Shown piece after piece: positions 27,386 through 35,843 of a stretch of 64,000 nt of DNA. Position 1 is the first letter of the stretch. Each line of letters begins with the position of its first letter. Made by a program: the position numbers and the translations under genes. The stretch is taken from the NCBI RefSeq assembly GCF_010499245.1, contig NZ_JAAGOW010000004.1, forward strand, positions 992,001 through 1,056,000, given 5' to 3'. Origin of the DNA: Variovorax sp. WS11. GTDB taxonomy: Bacteria; Pseudomonadota; Gammaproteobacteria; Burkholderiales; Burkholderiaceae_C. A model generated the notes under the pieces. The model did not search any database and was not told where the DNA came from. It was given only the letters and a program-made list of their open reading frames with translations.

Positions 27386-28381
27386 ATGAATCCGCGTCCG
27401 GCCGTCGTTGCACGCCGGCTCATCGTCCTCGGTGCGGCCGCCGGCGTCGCGCTTGGCGTCTGGCCAGCCGACCGCCCGCGGCGCATCGGCTACATCTCGT
27501 TTTTTCCGCGGCCAAGCTCCGGCGCCGTGCCGGTCTTCGATGCCTTTTTCGCCGGCATGCGGGAGCAGGGCTACGAGGAGGGCCGCGACTATGTGATGGA
27601 CTGGCGGGACACCGGGGGCAAGCCGGAGGGTCTCGACGCGCACGCCGCCGCACTGGTGGCGGACGGCGTCGACCTCTTCTTCTGTCTTACCACCGGCGCG
27701 GCGATGGCCGCGAAGCGTGCGACGAGCGCGATCCCGATCGTGTTCTCAGGGGTGAGCGATCCGGTCATGAGCGGCCTGGTCCCGTCGTTGGCGCGCCCCG
27801 GGGGCAACCTCACCGGCATGTCGGCCGTCGACGACGAGCTGCACGGCAAGCGGTTCGAGTTGCTGCGCGAGTTGCTGCCGCAGGCCCGCGAGGTCGCGGT
27901 GCTGTGGATGCCCGACTGGGTGGTCAACCGCAACGAGCTGACGCAGATCGAGGCGCTGGCGCCACGGCTCGGCATCCGCATCCGGCGGGTCGAGCTGAAT
28001 CGTGTCGAGGACATCGCGGCTGTCATCCCGCCACTAGGGCGCACGCGCACCGACGCGTTGTTCATCCTCCCAGCGCCCTGGCATGTCTACTCGAGCGCCG
28101 AGCTGGTGACCGCAGCGACGCAGGCACGCCTGCCGACCATCGGCGTGGAGCGCTACCACCATGCCGGTGGCGCCTTGCTGACGTACGGGGCGGACATCGC
28201 CGCGCTGGCGCGCCGCGCCGCCGGCTACGTCGACCGGATCTTCAAGGGCGCCAAGCCCGCCGACCTCCCAGTCCAGCAGCCGCAAACGTTCGAACTGCTG
28301 ATTAACCTGAAGACTGCCCTTGCGGTCGGTGTCGCGGTGCCCAGTAGACTCTTGTTGCGCGCCGACGAGGTCGTACGTTGA
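27386..28381 (+). CDS. ABC transporter substrate-binding protein (TrpX/PF04392-like)
   Basis: 331 residues from ATG 27386. The amino end has a twin-arginine-like start (ARRLIVLGAAAGVALG). It then follows the PF04392 pattern: IGYISFFPR, MREQGYEEGRDYVMDWRDTG, AVLVADG-like AALVADGVDLFFCLTTGAA, IPIVFSGVSDPVMSGLV and SLARPGGNLTGMS, ending with RLLLRADEV. These periplasmic proteins bind small ligands for ABC importers. No permease or ATPase gene is next to it, so it is an orphan, as is common for this expanded family in Burkholderiales. Ligand unknown. Confidence 0.85.
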   Translation: MNPRPAVVARRLIVLGAAAGVALGVWPADRPRRIGYISFFPRPSSGAVPVFDAFFAGMREQGYEEGRDYVMDWRDTGGKPEGLDAHAAALVADGVDLFFCLTTGAAMAAKRATSAIPIVFSGVSDPVMSGLVPSLARPGGNLTGMSAVDDELHGKRFELLRELLPQAREVAVLWMPDWVVNRNELTQIEALAPRLGIRIRRVELNRVEDIAAVIPPLGRTRTDALFILPAPWHVYSSAELVTAATQARLPTIGVERYHHAGGALLTYGADIAALARRAAGYVDRIFKGAKPADLPVQQPQTFELLINLKTALAVGVAVPSRLLLRADEVVR

Positions 28382-28460
28382 GAGGCTGCGGGGCGCTTTG
28401 ACCGCCGGCCTCTTTGCCTGCAGCCGACTGTTGCGAATGTCGGCTCCTGGCCGACTGCGG

Positions 28461-28760
28461 TCAGCCCTTGAAAATCATCGCTTCAAGGTCGTTGAGCCGA
28501 TGGGCGCCACGGGTCTCCTCGCCTGCGCGGTACAGCGCCAAGGCGTCCTCAAGGACGCCCGTCAGTTTGTCAGCGTTTGGAAGGTCGGGAGATTGCGCTT
28601 TGACCAGGTCGATTCCGCGGCGGAGTTCCGCGAACGCTTTCTCCAAGGTCATCTGCTCGTCTTCCCGAAGGTAGTCTCGGCGTGGGAAGCGGTCGGGGGC
28701 CGTCAGCACCACGTAACCGATGAAGTTGTACAGGCTCTCGATGTCTTTGACGTGTGCCAT
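28461..28760 (-). CDS. Hypothetical protein, 99 residues
   Basis: From ATG 28760 to a stop at 28461. The product is helical and charged (MAHVKDIESLYNFIGYVVL, EQMTLEKAFAELRRGIDLVK, VLEDALALYRAGEETRG) without signal or membrane segment. It overlaps no other gene and lies among other short minus-strand genes. Family not recognised. Both ends are flanked by GTC(C)GGnTCnTGGCCGA-type sequences (about 28438 and 28791). Confidence 0.6.
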   Translation of the reverse strand: MAHVKDIESLYNFIGYVVLTAPDRFPRRDYLREDEQMTLEKAFAELRRGIDLVKAQSPDLPNADKLTGVLEDALALYRAGEETRGAHRLNDLEAMIFKG

Positions 28761-28814
28761 GCGAGGGTCAATTGAGACGGTCGGTTGAAGGTCCGGTTCT
28801 GGCCGACAGACGCC

Positions 28815-29264
28815 CTAGCCAGGGGACTTCAGGCTTGCCAGCATCTTGTCCAATATTGGGTCGATTTTGAAGGAAGCCCCTCGCCACTTGTCCGGGTTGA
28901 TGCCACCGCCGCCGAACACGCCAGACGGCAAGGCGTAAGTGGCCTCGCCGACGAGTTCACGGTCGTGATAGAGCGATATTCTTGCGTCCGACATAAACGG
29001 CTTCAGGTCCCATCGCCGCGACGCAGCGTAAGTCACGCGGTATGGGCAGGGTGCCGGAGAGGTATCGAACACTCGTGTAGCAATGCCATTTCGCCTGAAG
29101 GCATCTTCAATCGCAGGTAACAAGTCCTCCACGTACACGTCAGCGTTGCGTTCTATACAAACGGTCTCAAACTTGGCTCCCGAAACGGGCCTGACCGTTG
29201 ACGTACTAGCGCACGCCGTCAGGAGTGCGGCAGCACCGAGGATAAAAGGACGCATGGCTCTCAT
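28815..29264 (-). CDS. Sbal_3080-like lipoprotein
   Basis: 149 residues from ATG 29264, GGAG five bases upstream. The signal peptide ends in a lipobox (FILGAAALLTAC), so the mature protein is lipid-anchored. The body (VCIERNADVYVEDLLPAIED, RISLYHDRELVGEATYALP, NPDKWRGASFKIDPILDKML) matches the Sbal_3080 lipoprotein family of unknown function. Orientation is the same as the NlpD-type fusion gene 62 bp upstream, and the two could be cotranscribed. Confidence 0.8.
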   Translation of the reverse strand: MRAMRPFILGAAALLTACASTSTVRPVSGAKFETVCIERNADVYVEDLLPAIEDAFRRNGIATRVFDTSPAPCPYRVTYAASRRWDLKPFMSDARISLYHDRELVGEATYALPSGVFGGGGINPDKWRGASFKIDPILDKMLASLKSPG

Positions 29265-29325
29265 TGATCTCCAAAGCTAAAGGATTGCATGCCAGTTGGC
29301 GCCGATGGTCGCCTTCGGTGGCACC

Positions 29326-30507
29326 TCATTCCGTCTTGCACTCCACGAGCACTGTGAACCTCTTGCCGATGTCCGCGACATCTGCGGTTCCAAGGCTCTT
29401 GGTCGATGGCGCAGCGTTGTACCTAACGTCATTCGCCTCGAGAAAACCGCGCAGCGTCGAAGGTGCCACAGCAAAGTTGACATTCTGGGCGATGTCACCC
29501 GTAACGGCAGCAGTCTTGAGGACGTTCAACTTGCTCGTCACGACCCCGATGACGTTCCCACTCGAGTCAAGGACCGGGCCTCCACTATTTCCGGGTTGTA
29601 CCGGCGCCGAGATCTGAATGATCGCCGTGTTGTTGGCCAGACCCGCGAGCGCAGTTGCGTTGCCCGCCGTAACCTGAGGCCCAGCGGCGAGCAGGCCACG
29701 CAACGGAAAACCAACGACTGTCACTGCGTCGCCCTGGCGCAGTCGCGTCTGGCTTAAGGTGGCCGCGGGTGCCATGACCGCATCCACTTCGAGCAAGGCC
29801 AGGTCGTTCTTCGCGTCCAATGCTTTGACGCGAGCGGAGCCACGATCCGCCACGTCGATCTTCTTGCATCCCTCTACGACATGGGCGTTGGTGACAACTT
29901 GAGCCCCAGTAACGGCGAAACCAGATCCGGTCGCCTTCCCTTTCGGTTTGGCGACTTCGTCAGTCTGGGCAGTCGGCGATGATGGGGGACGCCCTTTTGC
30001 GATCTGGAGATATGGCTCCGGATCGACTGCCATACCGGCACGCCTTACCTCAAAGTGCAGTTTCGTCGTGTCGGCGTCTGAGTTGCCCATTTCCGCGATC
30101 CGTTGGCCGGCATGCACCGCGTCATGCTCACGAACGAGTAGGCGGCTGTTGTGCGCATACGCAGTGAGGAACGTGTCGTCGTGCTTGATGATGATCATGT
30201 TGCCGTAGCCCCTCAAACCCGAGCCGGCATAGACGACCCGTCCGGCGGCCGCCGCAACAACCGGGTCTCCGACGTTCCCAGCGATGTCGATGCCCCTGTT
30301 GGTACGACCATCAAACCGAGCGATGGTCTTTCCGTACGCCGGCCAGACATACGACCCGAATTGCCCGGAACTTGCCGATGGCACATTTGGCCGCGGTGGG
30401 GCGACGCAGGCCGCTAGGCCTATGCAAAGCGCTACCGCTGCACTCAACCGGACGCAAAGCACCGCCGGTACTATCTTCATGGCCGAAGTGGCTCGAGATG
30501 TCCTCAT
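29326..30507 (-). CDS. Lipoprotein fusing a degenerate LytM (NlpD-type) domain to a trypsin-like protease
   Basis: 393 residues from ATG 30507 with AGAGGG upstream; a second ATG lies at 30480. A lipobox (LCIGLAAC) anchors it. Residues ~65-180 are a LytM/M23 domain closest to NlpD: RTNRGIDIAGNVGDPVVAAA, RVVYAGSGLRGYGNMIIIKH, LTAYAHN and KLHFEVRRAG. Two zinc ligands are missing (Asn/Arg before GIDI, Lys instead of His before LHFE), as in NlpD, so it should not cut peptidoglycan but could activate an amidase. Residues ~205-390 are a trypsin-like serine protease with an intact triad: VVTNAHVVEGC, NDLALLEVD and QPGNSGGPVLDSSG. Joining these two domains in one lipoprotein is unusual. It probably sits in the periplasm on a membrane. 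Confidence 0.88.
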   Translation of the reverse strand: MRTSRATSAMKIVPAVLCVRLSAAVALCIGLAACVAPPRPNVPSASSGQFGSYVWPAYGKTIARFDGRTNRGIDIAGNVGDPVVAAAAGRVVYAGSGLRGYGNMIIIKHDDTFLTAYAHNSRLLVREHDAVHAGQRIAEMGNSDADTTKLHFEVRRAGMAVDPEPYLQIAKGRPPSSPTAQTDEVAKPKGKATGSGFAVTGAQVVTNAHVVEGCKKIDVADRGSARVKALDAKNDLALLEVDAVMAPAATLSQTRLRQGDAVTVVGFPLRGLLAAGPQVTAGNATALAGLANNTAIIQISAPVQPGNSGGPVLDSSGNVIGVVTSKLNVLKTAAVTGDIAQNVNFAVAPSTLRGFLEANDVRYNAAPSTKSLGTADVADIGKRFTVLVECKTE

Positions 30508-30736
30508 CCGTATCCCTCTTTCCTCTTGTGGGTGACGGTGGCGTGGCCGTCGCTGTTCTGCATGTGTCAGTGTCCCATCCTGCCAGCATTCTGCCCTGCG
30601 CAGTCCGAGGCACGCCCGGCAAATGTCGGCGTCCAAAGGCACGTACTCGAAGACGGCGAGGGAGCAAGTGGAGGACTTGGTGAGCGCTGTCAGCCGCACT
30701 GTAGCCATTGCTAGCGCGGCTTCGAAGCCGGGCGAT

Positions 30737-30776
30737 AGAAAAACTGAAGGCTCGTGACGAATTTCTGCTCTTGGCC
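30737..30776 (+). repeat. Dispersed ~40-bp intergenic repeat, copy 2
   Basis: The copy runs from GAAAAACTGAAGG to ATTTCTGCTCTTGGCC, closest to copy 1 at 25635. It lies upstream of the NTF2-like gene. Confidence 0.55.
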
Positions 30777-30847
30777 ACTGCAGGCGAAGCACTTCCGGGA
30801 GCGCGGGGCCCACAGCAGACCTCGGCCATGGGCGCTACAGTGCTCTC

Positions 30848-31201
30848 ATGACTGGCACAAACATGCTCCCTCCTGACCTTCAAGCCGCTATGCGTGCACG
30901 AGACGAAGCCTTCTATGCCGTCGATTCGGCGCAGTGGGGTAAGTACACCGCGAGCGACTTCACGACTGTCCAGCAGAACGGCCAGTTCATGTCTCGGGCC
31001 GAACGGATCGGCAACCTTCAAACGCAAAAGCAGCGGCCCCACGTCCCACGCGAACGCGAGCAACACGAACAGCAAGGCGACCTTGCAGTCACTCGCTTTT
31101 TCAGCGGCGGGCTATGGGTAGTGGAAGTTTGGAAGCGCATCGACGGTGCGTGGGCCGCCGTCATGACTCAAGCCACCACGGCGACTTCTAACATGCCCTG
31201 A
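30848..31201 (+). CDS. NTF2-like (DUF4440/SnoaL-type) protein
   Basis: 117 residues from ATG 30848. The pattern AMRARDEAFYAVDSAQWGKY, TASDFTTVQQNGQFMSRAER and a final strand VWKRIDGAWAAVMTQATT is typical of the DUF4440/SnoaL fold, a cone-shaped small domain used in enzymes and binding proteins. No signal peptide. Catalytic residues are not evident, and the role is unknown. Confidence 0.75.
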   Translation: MTGTNMLPPDLQAAMRARDEAFYAVDSAQWGKYTASDFTTVQQNGQFMSRAERIGNLQTQKQRPHVPREREQHEQQGDLAVTRFFSGGLWVVEVWKRIDGAWAAVMTQATTATSNMP

Positions 31202-31241
31202 CCACGCCCTGACCAAGTGTTCATGGAATGTCCGAATTTGG

Positions 31242-32024
31242 CTACGGTCGTTTCGATGGGTCTGCAGCTATTTGCCTAAGGTGCTCCCGGTATGCGTTAC
31301 GTAGGTCTTTGGGGATGTACACGTACTTCAACAGCTCTTCAAGCATGTCCGGGTACAAATACAGCGGCGAGTTTGCGGCATTGAGATTGAGTCGCAGCTT
31401 CACGATCGGCCGCCGGCGGTTGCCGAAGAAGGCGTTTTGCCAAAGGAGCGCGCTCCTGGACGGATGCTTCGGGTTGGCGATGACCTTCTCCAAGTACCCG
31501 CCATGAAGACGGAACTCATGCGGTGGACGTTTCCTGCTTCCCCTCAACATCGAATGAGCTTCTTCCAGTAGCCGCTTCTCTACCGGCGGCAAGGCCTTTC
31601 CGAAAACATCAAGCACTTGGCAATACCTGCGGATGTCCCATACCGTCATGTCGAGTTCAAGAATGGGGTATCCAACCACGAAGTAGGACACGTCCAGGTA
31701 GCGATACTCGCCATAGGCGGCGATGTGCTCGAGGAACTTTCGGCTTTGCGGCCGGAGGACTGGCTTCCACGGCAGCTGCTCGACGAGCCGCAAGGCAGCA
31801 TTGACGTCATGGCGCACATCTGCTGCTGGGATGCGATTCACGAGAAGGATGTACTTCAGGTATTTCTCTAGCGCCTGTTGTGCAGACCACATTGCCTGAG
31901 GCATGAGCTCCGCGCGATAGGCAAGCCTGGCGGCGATATAGTCACCATCCGCGATGTCTCGAAACGAGCGCGTAGCAAAATCGTTGATTCTGCGGTCCAA
32001 CTGATCCTTCTTCTTGTCCATCAC
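31242..32024 (-). CDS. HEPN-domain protein
   Basis: 260 residues from ATG 32024 (a second ATG follows directly). Residues ~20-70 (FRDIADGDYIAARLAYRAEL, then MWSAQQALEKYLKYILLVNR) are the helical core of HEPN proteins, a fold found in toxin RNases and nucleotide-binding proteins. The strict R-x(4-6)-H RNase motif is not obvious; DVRHDVNAAL is the nearest His. No partner nucleotidyltransferase (MNT) gene is adjacent, so a toxin-antitoxin role is not supported. The carboxyl half is unassigned. Confidence 0.7.
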   Translation of the reverse strand: MMDKKKDQLDRRINDFATRSFRDIADGDYIAARLAYRAELMPQAMWSAQQALEKYLKYILLVNRIPAADVRHDVNAALRLVEQLPWKPVLRPQSRKFLEHIAAYGEYRYLDVSYFVVGYPILELDMTVWDIRRYCQVLDVFGKALPPVEKRLLEEAHSMLRGSRKRPPHEFRLHGGYLEKVIANPKHPSRSALLWQNAFFGNRRRPIVKLRLNLNAANSPLYLYPDMLEELLKYVYIPKDLRNAYREHLRQIAADPSKRP

Positions 32025-32162
32025 GCGCCCTATAGCGGATTGCTCATTCGTGCGGGTTTGCTGTTTGAACGTCCGGTTGCGGCGAATTCTGCCTTGAAGC
32101 CGACCGGCCGCTTACGACCACATTTGGGCCGAGGGCCTGAACGTCCGGTGTTGTTTAGGGTT

Positions 32163-32228
32163 GTGAGATACCTGCCCGGAGACTGGCGCAGCGCGATGAT
32201 GACGACGACCGGAGGGCAGGTGTCTCAC
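32163..32228. repeat. 66-bp element with 15-bp inverted ends
   Basis: GTGAGATACCTGCCC at the left and GGGCAGGTGTCTCAC at the right are inverted copies with one mismatch, enclosing 36 bp. The size and structure resemble an IS end pair or a miniature element. Just left of it, about 32066 and 32138, are two GAACGTCCGGT sequences. Confidence 0.45.
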
Positions 32229-32507
32229 AAGCCTCGAGGGAGGAAACCGCGGACCGAGTCCACAGCGGATGTCCGGGGCGCCGACGTTATGGGGATTTGG
32301 GCAGACGCGAGGTGGTTTGGGTTGTCGCGCGAGTGATGCGCGCATGCCGAGCCTGGCTGGAAGCGAGCCTTCGCAGTTCTGCGTCGCGCATGCAGGGGCG
32401 CGCTACAGCGGCTGCATTGAACTGATGGCTGCTGCAGACACGCACCGACCCTGCCGATGAGCACATACCGTTTATCGGCACCGAGCGCGGGTGGGATGCA
32501 CAACCGA

Positions 32508-33506
32508 TCATGACGGTGGAGGTGCGCGGATCGCCGCACTGTGAGTAAAGGTCTGGACGATGGCCATGGCGTGGCCGCAGTGCGACAGATGAAGGTGGGG
32601 TGGTCTACTGCGTGAGTCTCGGTGCTGCCGTCGGCGCTGCGAGCCGCAGCGGTCGGCACGGTCGCCGTGATCAAGAACTCGCGCGCGGCAGCCAGACTCG
32701 CCTTGCGAGAGCCATTGGCCAGCAGGCCGTAGTGGCGGATTCGATGGAAGCCGTCCGGCAACACATGCAGCAGGAACCGGCGCATGAACTCCTGGGGCGA
32801 CAGCGTCATGGCCTTGTAGCGCGTCTTGCCCTTGGCGCGGTAGTCCTTCCACCGGAAGCTCACGCCGCGCTCGTCCAGCGCAAGCAGCCGGCTGTTGGAG
32901 ATCGCCACCCGGTGGGTGTAGCGCGATAGGTAAGCCAGCACGGCCTGCGGGCCGGCGAAGGGTCGCTTGGCGTAGACCACCCACTCGACCTTGCGCAACG
33001 GCGCAAGCCAGGCCTTGAAGGCCCGCGCGTCGGCCAGCTGAGCATGTTCGCCGAAGAACTTCAGCTGGCCACCGCCGTGCCGCCGCAGCAGTTCCTCCAG
33101 GAAGCGCCGCCGGAACAAGCGCGACAGCACCCGCACCGGCAGGAAGAAGCCCGGACGGCACGCCACCCAGGCCTTCCCATCAGGCGCGAGCCCGCCACCA
33201 GGAACGATGCCGTGTACATGCGGGTGGTGGGTCAGCGCCGAGCCCCAGGTGTGCAGGACCAGCGTGGCGCCGATCCTGGCGCCCAGGTGCTTCGGATCGG
33301 CGGCGATCGTCATCAACACTTCGGCAGCCAGGTCGAACAGCAGCCCATAGAGGGCGGCCTTGTTCTGGTACGCGATGTCGGCGATGGGCGCCGGCAGCGT
33401 GAACACCACGTGGTAGTACTCCACCGGCAGCAGATCGGCCTGGCGCGCGTCGAGCCAACGCTGCGCGGCGGCGCTCTGGCACTTGGGGCAGTGGCGGTTG
33501 CGGCAG
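32508..33506 (-). pseudogene. IS91-family transposase, N-terminus lost and C-terminus frameshifted
   Basis: Homology starts within the zinc block (TCRNRHCPKCQSAAAQRWLD) and continues with LPVEYYHVVFTLPAPIADIA, the HUH site THHPHVHGIVPGGG, and the Tyr region AYLSRYTHRVAISNSRL. It ends as HPTFICR, then needs a one-base shift to continue as HCGHAMAIVQTFTHSAAIR. The first ~40 residues are missing, replaced by a palindrome that begins RIT element 1. Inactive. Confidence 0.85.
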
Positions 33507-33533
33507 GTTCTGGAGAGCTCTCCAGAACCTGCC
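33502..33533. repeat. Perfect 32-bp palindrome at the IS91/RIT junction
   Basis: GGCAGGTTCTGGAGAG is followed immediately by its exact reverse complement, with no spacer. The outer half reads into the Cys-Arg-Asn-Arg-His-Cys codons of the IS91 transposase. It marks the left junction of RIT element 1 and may be a recombination scar or a fused pair of element ends. Confidence 0.75.
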
Positions 33534-33693
33534 TTATGGAGAGTCTCCCGATACGGGGAGTTCGAGGAAGTCGAAGGCGTGGTGTTGCCCTGGACTCGAG
33601 CGTGCGCTTGCCGCGCGCAGCTCACCATTTCTTCAGACCACCCGGGTACGGTCGTCGAGCCATTCATGGCTCAACCCAACCCAGGAGATCTCG

Positions 33694-34941
33694 ATGCTTG
33701 ACAGCTACTTCTGCGCCCCCAAGACGCTTCGTCGCCTGCGTGCCGGCCCGAGTGCCCCGTACATCGACGGCTTCGCAGACTCGCTCGAACGCGATGGCTA
33801 CGCTCACGCGAGCGCGGTTCGCTACCTGAGGTCGGCAGCTCACCTGGGCTGGTTCGTCTATGTTGAGGGTGGCGCCTGGCCCGATGTCGATGCTGGCACG
33901 CTGGCGGCATTCGGCCGCCACTTTGCTCGCTGTCGCTGTCCGCGATCGAACGGCGGAGCGACCGGGTACCACGCGAGCTTCGGCGCGAAGTTGTTCCACC
34001 GACACCTGGTTCGACTCGGAGTCTGCAAGTGCCCTGTGATCGCAGACGCTGAGTTCGCAGAGCCGGCGCTGGTGACCGCCTTTAGGGATTGGCTGCGTGT
34101 GCATCGCGGGGCAAGCGACCCGACGCTGAGGCAGTACAGCCGCGGCGCCATCGAATTGATCCACGAACTCGGCGCCGATGTCGCGAGCTGGACTGCGCAG
34201 TCAGTACGGGACTTCCTGCTCGGCCGTGCCGCCAGGTGCGGGCCTCCAACCACGCAGAAGCTCATCACCTCGCTGCGGGCGTTCCTGCGCTACGTCAGCT
34301 TCGCGGGCGAGTCACGTGACGACCTTGCGCTGGCTGTTCCCGCCGTGGCCAGCTGGCGGTTGGCACGGTTGCCGCGCTGTCTGTCGCAAGACGAACTGGC
34401 GCGCGTCATCGCGGCGTGCGATGGGACGACGCGAGGGCGACTGCGCGACCGCGCGATCGTGTTGCTGTTATCGCGGCTGGGCCTGCGCGCGGGCGATGTG
34501 GCTCGACTTCGTCTCGGCGACATCGACTGGCGCAACGGCACCTTGCGGGTGACGGGTAAGGGCCGCTATGAGGTGGGGCTGCCCTTGCCCCAAGAAGTCG
34601 GCGACGCGCTGCTCGCCTATCTTGCGCGCCGCCCCGCCGGCGGCGATTCGGATCACGTGTTCCTTCGCAGCCGGGCACCGTCCACACCTTTTGCCGACGG
34701 CGACGGCGTTTCATCGGTGGTCAAGCACGCCCTGCAGCGTGCCGGCGTGAAGGCCCCGGTCAAGGGCGCCCATCTGCTGCGGCACACGGCGGCCACGCAG
34801 ATGTTGCGCAGTGGCGTTCCTCTCGACCAGATCGGTTTGGTCCTGCGCCACCGCAGCATCGATATGAGCGCCTACTACGCAAAGGTCGATGTTGCCTTGC
34901 TTCGCGGCGTCGCCCAGCCTTGGCCGGGGGCGCATCCATGA
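33694..34941 (+). CDS. ritA: RIT element 1 recombinase A
   Basis: 415 residues from ATG 33694. The carboxyl tyrosine-recombinase domain has Arg in GLRAGDVARLRLGDI, the His-x-x-Arg box in HLLRHTAATQMLRSG, and LVLRHRSIDMSAYYAKVD with the nucleophile Tyr. A ~200-residue amino region includes a SAM-like core-binding domain. The stop overlaps the next start as ATGA, indicating translational coupling. RIT elements consist of three such overlapping recombinase genes in fixed order. This is the first of two tandem trios. Confidence 0.88.
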   Translation: MLDSYFCAPKTLRRLRAGPSAPYIDGFADSLERDGYAHASAVRYLRSAAHLGWFVYVEGGAWPDVDAGTLAAFGRHFARCRCPRSNGGATGYHASFGAKLFHRHLVRLGVCKCPVIADAEFAEPALVTAFRDWLRVHRGASDPTLRQYSRGAIELIHELGADVASWTAQSVRDFLLGRAARCGPPTTQKLITSLRAFLRYVSFAGESRDDLALAVPAVASWRLARLPRCLSQDELARVIAACDGTTRGRLRDRAIVLLLSRLGLRAGDVARLRLGDIDWRNGTLRVTGKGRYEVGLPLPQEVGDALLAYLARRPAGGDSDHVFLRSRAPSTPFADGDGVSSVVKHALQRAGVKAPVKGAHLLRHTAATQMLRSGVPLDQIGLVLRHRSIDMSAYYAKVDVALLRGVAQPWPGAHP

Positions 34942-35843
34942 TCGCCGCCATCGACCGGTACTTGGCCTTGCGACGCAGTGCGGGCTTCGTCTTGAGCAAC
35001 GCGCAGTACCTGCTGCGTAGCTTTGCTGCGTTCGCCGCCGCCCGTCGGGAACGACACATCCGCACAGCAACGCTGATCGACTGGGCCAGCCGAGCACCGT
35101 CATCGGATCAAAGGCAGACCCGCTACCAGACCGTCCGCCAGTTTGCGGAGCACGTGCGCCTGGAAGACCCTCGACACGACCTGCCACCGTCCAATCACTT
35201 CGGCCACAGGAAGACCCGCCGTGTCCCTCGCATCTACACAGCCGCAGAGATCGATCGACTGATCCTGGCTGCGACGCAGTTGTCTGCACGTGACGCCCTT
35301 CGGCCGCAGACTTATGCGACGCTGATCAGCCTGCTTGCCGCAACCGGTCTGCGGATCTCCGAGGCCTTGCACCTGCGCTACGGCGACGTGACGCCGGACG
35401 GTCTGCTGATCCGCAAGACCAAGTTCCAGAAGATCCGGTTGGTGCCGCTGCATGAGACCGCAGTGGCGGGACTCGGCCGGTATCTGGCGCAGCGTAGCAC
35501 CGTACACCTCGCCACGGACCACGTGTTCGTCGACGACAACGGTCAGCCACTCGAATATGGGACCGTGTACCGAGTCTTCGGCAGGCTGGCTGAGTCTGCG
35601 GGTATAGCGCCATTGCGCGGGCATCGCCCACGGCTCCATGAGCTCAGGCACACGTTCGCCCTGCGTGCACTGCAGTCAACGCCTGCCGGCCGCCAACGCA
35701 TTGGACAGCACATGCTGGCGCTGACCACCTATCTCGGCCACGTCAGCATCGACTCGACCTACTGGTACTTGGAATCGACGCCGGAACTGTTGACCGACAT
35801 CGCCGCAGCCGGCGAGGCCTATCTGGGCGGAGGTCACTCATGA
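34938..35843 (+). CDS. ritB: RIT element 1 recombinase B
   Basis: 301 residues from ATG 34938, which overlaps the ritA stop by four bases; the ATGA overlap fixes the start. Catalytic-type blocks are TGLRISEALHLRYGDV (Arg), RLHELRHTFALRAL (His-x-x-Arg) and YLGHVSIDSTYWYLESTPEL (His and Tyr). The extended WYLESTPEL tail is typical of the middle RIT protein and is shared with the copy at 38.9 kb. The stop again overlaps the next start by four bases. Confidence 0.88.
   Translation: MIAAIDRYLALRRSAGFVLSNAQYLLRSFAAFAAARRERHIRTATLIDWASRAPSSDQRQTRYQTVRQFAEHVRLEDPRHDLPPSNHFGHRKTRRVPRIYTAAEIDRLILAATQLSARDALRPQTYATLISLLAATGLRISEALHLRYGDVTPDGLLIRKTKFQKIRLVPLHETAVAGLGRYLAQRSTVHLATDHVFVDDNGQPLEYGTVYRVFGRLAESAGIAPLRGHRPRLHELRHTFALRALQSTPAGRQRIGQHMLALTTYLGHVSIDSTYWYLESTPELLTDIAAAGEAYLGGGHS

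Noticed and set aside
27166..28305. 379-codon frame overlapping the ABC binding-protein gene
   Set aside because: Out-of-frame shadow; the PF04392-type protein from ATG 27386 explains the coding signal.
25723..32024. Integron cassette array with attC sites
   Set aside because: Genes are in mixed orientation and the intergenic repeats do not show paired GTTRRRY/RYYYAAC core sites; the integrase lacks the IntI-specific insertion as far as I can see.
31242..32024. HEPN/MNT toxin-antitoxin pair
   Set aside because: No nucleotidyltransferase gene is adjacent and the RNase motif is not clear.
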